NCBI RefSeq assembly: GCF_000485595.1
Contig: NW_014577631.1
Coordinates: 154,568 to 192,882 of the forward strand
Direction: 5' to 3'
Length of the DNA stretch: 38,315 bases
DNA from: Priapulus caudatus
Lineage: Eukaryota; Priapulida; Priapulimorpha; Priapulimorphida; Priapulidae
The position numbers and the translations under genes were made by a program. Of this stretch, positions 1 to 9,100 are shown in pieces. Every line of letters starts with the position of its first letter. Within the stretch, counting starts at the first letter, position 1. The notes under the pieces are model-generated. The model was not told the origin of the DNA, did no database searches, and saw nothing but the letters and a program-made list of their open reading frames with translations.

Positions 1-622
1 AACACTCTCTTTCGCTCTTTCCCCCTTCCTCTCCTCCTTATTCCCTCTTTCTTTTCTTGCATTTCTTTCCGATCATACAAAATACATATAGCCATATATT
101 TTCTGCCAAAAAAGTGGGGGGGCCCGGGCCCCCCCGGCCCCCCCGTACGCGCCGCCCCTGACCAGGAATCACGATAACCAACTCACTCTCTTTTCCTGAC
201 ACATATATTATTATGACCGTATGAGAGTGACATGAGTGAAATCTGCAGACGTCTGTGGGAAAGATTAGGCAGTGATGTCCTGGGCATAACAGGGCAATTA
301 TGACACCACTAAGCAAATAAATAAAACTATAGCATATCTCTAAGCAAACCCCTACCTGCTGCATTACACCCCCTAAAAACCCTCTATATATAACTATATA
401 GAACCTATAATATTACTTGCTTACTATATCCCGTTTGTCTCGCAATGGGTGGTCCACAAGATAATGACGATTAAATATTTTATATTGACGATAAATACGA
501 TTATCTTGTGGACCGCCCATTGCAAGACAAACGGGATATAGTAAGCAAGTTTCATTTCCGCAATGGATAATATTTTTAACCTTATAATATTACTATCTAT
601 CTTTTACATGCTGAACACTTAC
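1..622. other. Left flank, probable PLBD2 intron with repeats
   Basis: No coding exon is recognised. It holds a CT-rich stretch at 1-60, a G/C homopolymer-rich repeat end near 113-172 ending GCCGCCCCTG (reverse of CAGGGGCGGC, an end type also seen at 27974), and a hairpin at 415-550. Confidence 0.5.
415..550. repeat. 136-bp hairpin / MITE-like inverted repeat
   Basis: Arms of about 51 bp at 415-465 and 500-550 are near-perfect reverse complements, starting ACTTGCTTACTATATCCCGT on each strand, with two mismatches. The AT-rich loop is about 34 bp. No convincing target duplication is seen. Confidence 0.8.
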
Positions 623-783
623 GTTCCGCTGTTAAACTTGCTGAAGATTGCCGTCCATTCCTTCCCAGTGTTGGCGAGTCTAGTCGCGACTAGGACTCTC
701 ATCCACTCCAGCACCTGTCTCTGTGGTTTCACCTGTGGCCACAGGCCTGCATTGCTGTTCCCAATGGTTGTCTCCATGGCCAC
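623..783 (-). CDS. PLBD2: PLBD2 exon 7, last exon seen
   Basis: Acceptor TTGCAG, donor GTAAGT, phase 0 in and 2 out. It reads VAMETTIGNSNAGLW, then VLEWMRVLVATRLANTGKEW and IFSKFNSGT. The next codons should begin Y-N-N-Q-W; no such exon is seen in 1-622, so the gene continues past the left edge. Confidence 0.85.
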
Positions 784-3700
784 CTGCAAGTAGAAAATAC
801 ATGAAGATCCATGCCACTTTCACTTGTTCTCTCAGATTTTTAGAAAGCACATTAGGAGATATTAGTACAATTATCAAGTAGTTTTCGAGCCTGAATAAAT
901 AAAAGACGTACGAAAACGTGAAGTAAGTAAAAGATTTACACACGAAATGTTCCATCTACTTCAGATCCCTGCTATCTAATGTTTTAATTTGAAATCCCAA
1001 TGTTCACCAGGCTAGAAGACAGCAGATAGAAATCGTCAATGGAGAAGATTGTTCCTGGATAGGATGACATAGACATAGTGTGGCCTGGCACAATATCAGA
1101 ACCTGAAAAGAGATAATTTCAATGATCTAATTAATTTAATAATTAAAACAATAAGAATACCTAGAAAGTGAACGATACCATAAACCTATAGCAGAATATT
1201 TGCAATTGTTGTTCTAATAAATGTCACATTTTCCTATTAAATGGAATCAGGTAATGCATGTTTGTCGCTTTATTTTCTCATATCTTATTAGTTTGAAAAC
1301 ATAATAAATATTAAACATGAACATTGTGCACAATGTAGAGATTTGCTGTGATATTATACTATTACCCTTCTGAGGAAGACTGTGATATTGGAAGTTGTAC
1401 TTCTTCAGAATGCGTAACATTGACTGGTATGTTGACCACGAGTCGTGTGCAAAGTATAGGTCCTTGTTGCCAGGCAACAGCTTGATGAGGGCGGAACACG
1501 AACCGGAGCCGAGAACCCGTTCGAACCGATTCAAAGTGACGTTGTTCTTGTTAAAGACCTGCTCCAGGTCTTCCAGATCTCCACTCAACTGGAACATGCT
1601 GCAAGGTGGTTGATAAAATGTTAGCATTTTTATCATTTTAGCACAGAGCAATCTTTCTATGGAGTTAAAAAAAATTCAATCAATTTCTAATGACAATTTA
1701 AAAAATCCCAATCTGATTTGATCTTACACATGTACCTATAGCAATATTGAAATGGTGCAATGAGCATTACACAGAACACACATACTTTAACAAGCAACTT
1801 ACAGCATTCTGTTGGCAAAAGGAATATCATGGAATATTGTATTGTGTTCGATGTCGTTGTCCAGTAAGGTATGTTGGTAGTAGCCGTCACCTAGCTGTCT
1901 ACTGAAGCCATCGTTCAAACCATTCAACTGAGCAATAATCAGCTGGATCTGAAAATAGATTAAAAATAATACGGTAACATTGCGTAAAACATCACAACAT
2001 CGACTGCACCACATGCCCACAACACACACACAACGGCATATATATATAATTATATACGAAGGTGTTCTAAACAACCGGATCCGGTTTTGGTATCCTGAAA
2101 ATAAACAACCGGGCTCTCTTCTTGATTGCCGCATAATTTTGTCACTATTTTCATTTATTATTCATTTATTTGCTAATTTTATTTTATTTTTAGATTTAGG
2201 ATAGGGTTAGGCGTATAGGGTTAGGTTAGGGTTAGGGTTAGGTGTTTAGGCGTCTATAGCTCTAACTTTCAAGTTGGTTGCAGGTGGCTCAACTGTAGGG
2301 TGTTTCGCTTCTTGATAGTAAAGTAGCCGTTTCGAAACCCATAAGTGGATGTTTTTATTTTCCTCTGCTTTCTATTTCTTTGTATTTTATTTGTTTCTGG
2401 CATTTATTATTTGTTCCGTATTCATTTGTATTTGTTTCGCTGTAACTTTTGTTTATGTTAGGAATTTCAATATATATTCTTATGTTTTGACATTAAAAAT
2501 TTACTAATATATTTGTCCTGTTATGTCGGAACACTGACCAATCAGAGAAAGAGAGCCGGTTGTTTAGTTTTCAGGCCTTCCGAACCGGAGTCCGAGTCGT
2601 TCTTAGCCACTACCATATAATATATACTATATATATATATATGTATAATCAGGCAGCCACAACAAACAACATGATTTGATGAGCTCTTGATACAAATGAT
2701 ATATGCTACACAAAATGGCACAGAAGATATATTCTTACATCATAACTATAAGAAGAAAAATGTAGAGACACCCGAGTGACCACGAAATGTATGTCAACAC
2801 TATCTGAATCATTATATTTGCAAGCATTAACAACACATGTTAATGCTAAATCATTCTACAGCATACTTGGTGCCAATACGGATCCGTATCCGCTCGCTGT
2901 TGCAATCTGATTCTCCAGGCCAATCATTATATTATTTTCGATAAACTTCTGGAGTTTAGGTGCACATTTCTTGCCCTTCTTCGTGTGGTTAAGAAAGAAT
3001 AATAAAACGAGAGTAATGATCTATTGACTCATCACTAGATGAGTTCGCCTAAATTAAATGGCAATTGCTATGCGGGGATGCCAGGTGTAATTAAACATGA
3101 ATGGTCAGCGACAACTTGCACTCACCTTGCAGTAGCCATATGCACAGGTTTGATCCAGTGCAGGAATATAATGCCGTCCTTTGGTTATAGGTAGCCCTTG
3201 CGCCCAGTCCTGCCTGCATATGCTTGCTGGGAGTCATCATGTTCTTGCGCTCGTATTTACCTGTAGGAACGCCCACCTGAAATAATATCACAGCTGGAAA
3301 TGTACTAGAACTGATTTTGACTAGGCGACACTGCAAATATTGCGCAACAGTGGGGGCACATACTACTAGCACTAGCTGTGTTGGCACTATGATCTACAGC
3401 AGGAAAGCGGAATGCTAGCACCACGGCACGGACGCACACACATACATTTATTTACGCAAACTGTCAGAGAAACTAAGTGACATTCAAAAATGAAAATGCA
3501 AAATATAAAGCCTGGTCCTGGAGGTGGTGAGGGAAGGGAGAATAGCCGAGGAAAACAGGGGAGGGAGGTGGGAAGGGAGGGGGAGGGAGGCGGGAGGAAA
3601 GGCGCGAGGGTAGGACGGGATGGAAGAACAACCCGCCTGTACACCCCTGCACGTACGTACGCCACGCGCCGCGATAGGCTCTAAGTACCTAGTAGTATCT

Positions 3701-4982
3701 AGAGTAGAGTAGCTAGATGCCTACCGAACGCACACACGCAAGTCTAAAAGTAAGGGGGAGTGTACGGCGACTGTCAAGCGCAACAACTACTAGCGATTGC
3801 AGCGATGCAGACAGACGCAACGTCCACCACCAGGGGCGCAAATCCAGGTGGGGACAGGGGGGGACCATGTCGCCCCCGAACGAAATTTTCAGCAGGGCAC
3901 ATGCATTATCAAATGTTCCCCCACGATTATTACATGATTTCTGTGTCAATGCATATCCCTGTGTTGTGTAGTGTGTGTGTGATGTGTGTGTGTGTGTGAT
4001 GTGAGGTGTGTGTGGTGTGTGTGTGTGTTGTGTGTTTGTGAAGTGAGAACTTTTTATTTGTGTGTGATAGTGGCAGTCAACGATTGTTGCTTCTTTCCTT
4101 TTTACTTTTTTTTGCCAGGCTCTTTTATTTCATTCAAGAGTGCATTTGAGAACATAAATCAATGATGCATGCACAACTTAGAAGAAAATGTGTCTATGAT
4201 AAATTCTAGTACGTTTCTTTTCTATAACAGCGTTTTTTTTTGTTATATTAAAGTAATTCTTATGCACATGAAATCATAAAAGAAAGTATGTTTATGAAGT
4301 TAGGTAGCATTCACTCACATTAGACAGTGCACACTGATTCAAAGGATTAGCTGGAACACGAGCTATATTTTCACGCAAAGAGGAACACTGTGTAACTGAG
4401 GGCATCGGTTTTAATAATGTAATTTTCATTGTAATTTGATGATATATTATAATACAGGGCTGCCAACATTGGGTGATAGGTGAGAGTGAGATCGCGAGGG
4501 AGCAAAGCGACGCGAGGGGGGGGGGAAGGGGGGTTTCCCCCCTCCACGGTAGGAGCTTTTGCATTTTTATAACTTCAATTTGTGCAATTTGGTGCATAGT
4601 AAAGTGACTGTTTTCAGATATTGTAAGATTTTTTTTGCTGTGCGTGAAATATTTCAGCATTTTATTCATGAAGAGATATTCATGCGTTAGATATCTCAGC
4701 ATTTTTTTTGCTGTGCGTGAGATATTGTAAGATCAGCGTGAGAGCGTGAGATTTGGGTAAAATGCGTGAGTCTCACGGTCAATGGTGATGGAGTTGGTAG
4801 CCCTGTATATACACGATATATGTATTATGATATGACTGGACCAACAATAATACGGACCAATTTATTTTGTGATCAGCCTCAACACCAAATATATGGTTTC
4901 TGCTTTTTTGTTTTCTTGATTTTATGACTGCCATGTGGACACTTTTCGTAACCTTATCACAAACCAAATGCATGTGTGTGTG

Positions 4983-5016
<34 letters not shown>

Positions 5017-5507
5017 GGCGTGTACAGGGAGGGGGGGGTCCAGGGGATCCCCCTGCTCCAGTGCTCGCGCAGAAAACGCATCTGAGGGGGTCTAATTTCA
5101 AAAAATTTCTGGGGGAGGATTTTTCCCCAGACCCCCCCTTCGCGTGCTCGCCACTAATGTCCCCCCCCCCATTTCAAAATGGATTTGCGCGCCTGTCCAC
5201 CACTACATGTCGCAAGTCCGTGCTCGTTTGCTAGCCTAGAGTAGAGTAGTGCTCATGTGACGAGGCGCCTTTATAAGCGACAACAAATACAACTTACAAA
5301 GCGACGATGAATAGGCACTTACCCAACATCGTCTATCGAGTCATTAAAGTGAGCAAAAGCAACATAATCCTCGCCTTTAGTGGTATTTAGAAAGAACTCC
5401 CCCGTCTCCTTGTCGACCGACACATAAACTACTGTAGCTAAATTCCATGGAAAGGCACAACATAAAGCAATGAAGAGAATTGCGAACTTGTAGTTGTAGT
5501 TACACAT
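623..5507 (-). CDS. PLBD2: Phospholipase B-like 2-type hydrolase, 3'-partial, exons 2-3 disrupted
   Basis: Homologue of PLBD2/Lama, a secreted or lysosomal N-terminal-nucleophile hydrolase family. Seven minus-strand exons are seen: 5507-5323, 3276-3126, 2975-2867, 1948-1803, 1598-1366, 1102-1008 and 783-623. Exon 1 encodes a hydrophobic signal peptide. Exon 5 carries the family signature FQLSGDLEDLE and GSGSCSALIKLLPG, whose Cys after SGS is the nucleophile and autoprocessing site in this family. Exon 6 has SSYPGTIFSIDDFYLLSS, and exon 7 has METTIGN, VLEWMR and IFSKFNSGT. Phases of exons 4-7 agree exactly. Exons 2 and 3 read the family motifs only by changing frame, and exon 2 has two adjacent TGA codons in its entry frame, so the copy is either decayed there or mis-assembled. 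Family members are about 550-590 residues; the last third (YNNQW onward) is not in the window. The PLBD2 rather than PLBD1 assignment rests on the GSGSCSALIKLLPG and ETTIGN segments. Confidence 0.85.
1008..1102 (-). CDS. PLBD2: PLBD2 exon 6
   Basis: Acceptor CTTTTCAG, donor GTGAAC. It reads GSDIVPGHTMSMSSYPGTI then FSIDDFYLLSSSL, matching the family's V-P-G, S-S-Y-P-G and D-D-F-Y motifs. The 95-nt length keeps phase (1 in, 0 out). Confidence 0.83.
1366..1598 (-). CDS. PLBD2: PLBD2 exon 5 (nucleophile Cys)
   Basis: Acceptor CTTGCAG; donor after CAGAAGG, GTAATA. It holds the diagnostic core: FQLSGDLEDLEQVFN, then LGSGSCSALIKLLPG, LYFAHDSWSTYQSMLRI and LKKYNFQYHS. The Cys of SCSALIK is the predicted catalytic N-terminal nucleophile after autocleavage in this family. 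There is no disruption, and the phase fits both neighbours. Confidence 0.88.
1803..1948 (-). CDS. PLBD2: PLBD2 exon 4
   Basis: Acceptor TTTTCAG, donor GTAAGT, phase 0 in and 2 out. It reads IQLIIAQLNGLNDGF, then IPFANRM, matching the family's hydrophobic-x-Q-L-x-G-L-x-D-G segment. It joins exon 5 to give RMLMFQLSGDLEDLE. Confidence 0.8.
2055..2605. repeat. Foldback element with internal TTAGGG tract (PLBD2 intron 3)
   Basis: The left arm near 2067-2130 (CTAAACAACCGGATCCGG...AACAACCGGGCTCTCTT) pairs imperfectly with the right arm near 2545-2602 (AGAGAGCCGGTTGTTTAG...CGAACCGGAGTCCG). Between them, at about 2192-2250, are degenerate TTAGGG repeats. Confidence 0.6.
2192..2250 (+). repeat. Interstitial telomere-like (TTAGGG)n tract
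   Basis: Degenerate TTAGGG units (TAGGGTTAGG, TTAGGTTAGGGTTAGGGTTA) lie inside the foldback at 2055-2605. Confidence 0.8.
2867..2975 (-). pseudogene. PLBD2: PLBD2 exon 3, frameshifted
   Basis: The entry frame reads KKCAPKLQKFIENN, matching the family's Cys..Leu-Lys-x-Phe-hydrophobic-Glu-x-Asn segment. The exit frame reads DTDPYWHQ before GTATGC, matching the nearly invariant PYWHQ motif that continues into exon 4 as IQLIIAQLNGL. The two motifs are in different frames (109 nt, one more than a multiple of 3), so a frameshift lies between about 2890 and 2935. The acceptor position is tentative (GAAG|AAG|GGC). Confidence 0.7.
3126..3276 (-). pseudogene. PLBD2: PLBD2 exon 2, disrupted
   Basis: The acceptor TATTTCAG and donor GTGAGT are intact and the 151-nt length keeps phase. 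The entry frame reads WAFLQVNTSART, then hits TGA TGA. The family motif QQAYA...GYL follows in another frame, itself ended by TAA, and IIFLHW continues in that frame. The exit frame reads TCAYGYCK. At least two compensating small indels are needed to read the conserved PLBD motifs in order. Confidence 0.75.
3962..4030 (+). repeat. TG-rich microsatellite
   Basis: An imperfect (TG)n tract with GATG and TGTGTT interruptions. A second, purer (TG)n tract lies at about 4974-5011; both are inside the hAT-like element. Confidence 0.85.
4455..4805. mobile_element. Nested 351-bp inverted-repeat element
   Basis: The ends CAGGGCTGCCAAC and (reverse complement) CAGGGCTACCAAC match at 12 of 13. The body has repeats of GTGCGTGAGATATTG type. 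It lies inside the larger element at 3831-5195. No clear target duplication is found in the AT-rich flanks. Confidence 0.6.
4974..5011 (+). repeat. (TG)n microsatellite
   Basis: A dinucleotide run of TG with one TT interruption, inside the hAT-like element at 3831-5195. Confidence 0.85.
5323..5507 (-). CDS. PLBD2: PLBD2 exon 1 (signal peptide, N-terminus)
   Basis: Starts at the ATG at 5507-5505 (MCNYNYKFAILFIALCCAF), chosen because it puts a hydrophobic signal peptide at the N-terminus. An in-frame ATG at 5571 would add a polar leader. It continues TVVYVSVDKETGEFF and ends FNDSIDDV plus GG before GTAAGT (phase 2), joining exon 2 to give GWAFLQVNTS, the family's G-W-x-x-L-E/Q-V motif. An NTT sequon is present. 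Confidence 0.8.
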
Positions 5508-6146
5508 ATTGTTGGAATAACATTGACAAATGTGTTTACCTTTGATAATACTCAAGAGATGGCACTGGCATCGGGTAGCCAAATCAAATGGGATCTGATG
5601 TTAGACAGGCAGTTTAGAGCCATATCATTGACTTTATATATAATACATACCTATATTATATCATTTATCTGTTATTTTATTATTCACAACTCAATTTAAA
5701 TAAAATGGTTATTTAATATGTTATATTATTACTAGTTTTCTTACTACCCACAAGCGAGAGCTGCAATCCCAGCATTCCCGTCGTCTCCGACATGTTAGCT
5801 TTCAAACAGAAGGAGAATGAAAAAATTGACATATCTTTACTATTCTGAAATTAAACAATAATGAAGTTAGCATACCGTTAGGTTCGGCCAAGACCCGTAA
5901 TTTCTCAAGTTTATGTGAGGTTTCGTGGACAATTGATGCATTTGTAGTGGAGTATAGTCGAGGTCTTGTCAGCGCGGGAACAAAATATTTCGTTTCCAGC
6001 ACCACCAGAAAACAGATTGTTACTGTTACTAGTGTTAGCAGAAACCTGTCTGTACGTTATGGACGATTAGTCTAAGAGCTGACGAATCACACTTCGTGAT
6101 AGAACAAGATTAGATCACCTGTAATCAGTGGTCTTCACATATTGAA
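5508..6146. promoter_or_regulatory. Head-to-head intergenic region, PLBD2 / PHF12
   Basis: This 639-bp gap separates the PLBD2 start (minus, 5507) from the PHF12 start (plus, 6147), so it should hold both promoters unless an untranslated first exon lies elsewhere. I see no convincing TATA box or strong CpG cluster. An open minus-strand frame at 5876-6056 overlaps it. Confidence 0.5.
5876..6056 (-). other. Unassigned open segment, possible exon
   Basis: A stop-free minus-strand segment ends at a good donor (AACG|GTATGC). It reads a hydrophobic stretch RFLLTLVTVTICFLVVLE, then LTRPRLYSTTNASIVHETSH and KLEKLRVLAEPN. There is no in-frame ATG after the upstream stop, so it would need an upstream exon in the roughly 90 bp before the PHF12 start. 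I do not recognise it. It may be a chance frame or an exon of an unannotated minus-strand transcript. Confidence 0.2.
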
Positions 6147-6194
6147 ATGGCTTCAGCTGTCTATGATTTGGATGCCAAAGGAGGGCTCATGGAG
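6147..6194 (+). CDS. PHF12: PHF12 exon 1
   Basis: ATG at 6147; reads [16 protein letters not shown], matching the PHF12 N-terminal VYDLDTSGGLMEQIQAL pattern known from vertebrates. Donor GTGATT is weak, but exon 2 continues QIQAM in phase 0. Confidence 0.88.
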
Positions 6195-9100
6195 GTGATT
6201 TTCAATATATTTTGTGTGTTCGATTACATATTATCAGGAGTTAATAAAGACAAAGGAGTTTGACACGTATTTGGTACTGATTTTACTACATTTTGTCGTA
6301 CGAGTTCGATGTGAATAAAAATACAAATGTATACAAACATGAGCTTCTTTTGTTCACTGGTCCTTATTCTATCTTCCGGTAGTATTACAAACCGCGTAGC
6401 TTCCTTCATTTTGACATAAATCGTACTTTTGCACGACATGGTTTTTACGCTATTTACCATCGTGTGACGAGGCCAAGCGGTAAATTTGCATACAGCAACT
6501 GGAAGGAGGCGCGGCAGGGCTTTTAGGCCGTAGTCTAACCGAGTGCAGAAAATGCGCTTGGAAATTAAGTTACGTTGCAATCATGCTGGGTTTAAAAATT
6601 AAAACTATTTTACATTGAAACTATAGTTAGAATGCCTTGTTTTTATGGTTGAATCCCGCAGTTTCCTTAAATAAACGCTGCGCTGGTAAAATATCTGAAC
6701 TACTTCACCCGCGGAGGAATGATGTGTATGAATCTTAGCGAGTAAATTGACGCTCCAGCTGATTGTAGCTTTTTGCACGTGTTTTGCATAGCAACCGTTA
6801 CTATGCAATTGCAGGCAAACGAATGTGTTTTAGACTGTTTACACCTTACTTATCATGACCAGCTGTATGTGATAAAGGCGAGAGTTAACGTCGTCATCAC
6901 TCGGCTTTGTTAGCCGAACAAAAACTTCTTCGGGAGATAACTTACGGGAGACGCGATCCCTGTCGCACCTCCTTCCAGTTGCTATGTATGCGAATTTACC
7001 GCTTGGCTACGCCACACGACGGTAAATAACATGAAAACCATTTCGTGCAAAAGTACGATTTATGTCAAAACGAAAGAAGCTACGCGGTTTGTAATACTAG
7101 CGGAAGATAGAATAAGGACCAGTGAACAAAAGAAGCTCATGTTTGTATACATTTGTATTTTTATTCAAATCGAACTCGTACGACAAAATGTAGTGAAATC
7201 GGTACCAAACTCCTTTGTCTTTATTAACTTCTGATATTATGACATGTATTAACTATTAGTATTATACGTTTGTGAAATTGTGCCAGAAAACTAATTACTT
7301 GGTATCCAACAACCAGCTTTATTAGACAAATTCTGTAATTGCATCAAGTAACTATATAACTTTGAAGTTACTTAAATTTCAGTAACTTAAATAAAACAAG
7401 ATTTACTTTTGCATGTTGCTTGCTTGTTGTTAACTTGTTAGTTAATTGCTGTTACATCTGCTAGCACATTGACGAAACCGAATGGGATCTATTTTAGCAA
7501 ATCCAGGCCATGGTGGCTCCACCTATGAGTGAAGAAGCACAAAAGAAAATGAAAAGGCAGGAGCGGTCTCATCGACCAAGATACCGACCAGGACGTGCAG
7601 TCAACAGAGATTGTTGCGACAGCTGTAAGGAGGGAGGTGACCTGATATGCTGTGATAGATGTCCTGCCTCATTTCATCTACAGTGCCAGTAAGTTTTCAT
7701 GCTGCTATGATTAGTGATGTCCCGATGATCGATTATAATCGAAAATCGATCGATTATAGTCTCAAATTCGATAATCGATTATGAAAACAAATAATTGATT
7801 ATCGAAAATACTAAAACAAACAAACAAGGAACTGTACTCACGATGTGGGAATTGATATGACAAGTAGAGCACAAGTCTTGTCAGTCCTTGTGTTTTAAGA
7901 TAACACAATACAGGCTAACCAGACGAACACGTCTACTCGACGAAGTACAAGTAGTTATCCTCCGCATGCAGTGCCGCGGAGGAAATTGTTTTCGTGGCCG
8001 TTTCGGTTTCGTGTATGTGACGGTGTGTATGTCTGTGTGTCTGTCCTCTCGATATCTTTGCAACCGTAAGAGGTAGAAACTTCAAACTTGGTCCACAGTT
8101 GCATCTTATGAGGCGAGAGAACCCTATTGATTCTGAGCCATTTCCATCCAAGGTCAAGGTCGCAGGGTCATTAACTATATTTCGAACACTGATACGTACG
8201 TATGCAGAGCTGCGTGTGTTGTGATATCGATTTATTCCACCGCGCGCGCTACAATGCACTGGACCAATGACGAATGCTAACCGTTCCACGAACACAAACA
8301 GAAACTAGAACAGAAACGACACGCATTCGCTTTATATGCAGAAGACTCGAATTATATTTTTATGCGCAAAGTTCTCTCGCATACGAGACCCAAACTACCG
8401 TATAGCACGCATACATCGCATCACACCATATTGCCCCCGAACCCCCCTAATTTGGCAAGCCAAGGTGTGTGATTTTTCACTCGCCTGCCTTTTCTAAAAC
8501 ACAAGGACTGCTTGATCATGTTTGTTTAAAACTTTTAATGTTTTAATAACGGCATTTAAACCATTTCTTTTTAAATTGATTAAATACTGTATAGGAACAG
8601 ACATTGATATACATACATCAACCTTCACAGAGTTAATACATGATCATAAAACATGATAATATTGAATGCTATGTATAATTGTATATACAAAGTAAGATTA
8701 AATTAAATTATGCTATTATTAACCGATTATCGATCGGTTAAGGGAAACCGATAATCGATTATGAAATTCCAGCCGATTCCCATCACTAGCTATGATGCTA
8801 TTAATATGAAAACATTACCAAAGATGTGCAGATTTAGACACGTAATCCTTCATCGTTCGTTGCTTTAGTTCAGTTATTGAAAGTAGTCTAAGTTGAGTAG
8901 TTTTTCACAAGGTTCATTTAGGATACTTAACAGGGAGATGTACTAGTACCCATGCCATATTTGAATATCTACAGTGATCCACCACTTGAGGAGGAGGATT
9001 TACCTTTAGGCGAGTGGTTGTGCTATCGTTGTAAAGTCACTCCAGTCGTGGTAAGCATTGAAATTGTTTTCTCTTTATCAGAATGTAAAATACAATGTGG

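Larger units (their letters stand above)
3831..5195. mobile_element. hAT-like element in PLBD2 intron 1, 8-bp TSD
   Basis: The left end CAGGGGCGCAAATCCA and the reverse complement of the right end, CAGGCGCGCAAATCCA, differ at one base. The element is flanked by a perfect 8-bp duplication TCCACCAC at 3823-3830 and 5196-5203. The 8-bp duplication and CAG..CTG ends fit the hAT superfamily. The 1365-bp body has no transposase reading frame I recognise; it holds TG-repeats and a second nested element. It is non-autonomous. Confidence 0.82.

Noticed and set aside
3487-3684. Gly/Arg-rich plus-strand frame
   Set aside because: Simple purine-rich sequence (GGGAGGGAGG) with no conservation signal or context.
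4292-4702. Minus-strand open frame of 136 codons as a PLBD2 exon
   Set aside because: It lies inside the hAT-like element at 3831-5195 and overlaps the nested element at 4455-4805. The splice-like segment (CSSLRENIARVPANPLNQC) has no PLBD similarity, and exon 1 joins exon 2 directly in phase.
7031-7234. Mirror-image reading frames at 6224-6580 (minus) and 7031-7234 (plus) as a duplicated small protein
   Set aside because: They are the two arms of one foldback element; similarity is due to the inverted repeat, and no known domain is present.
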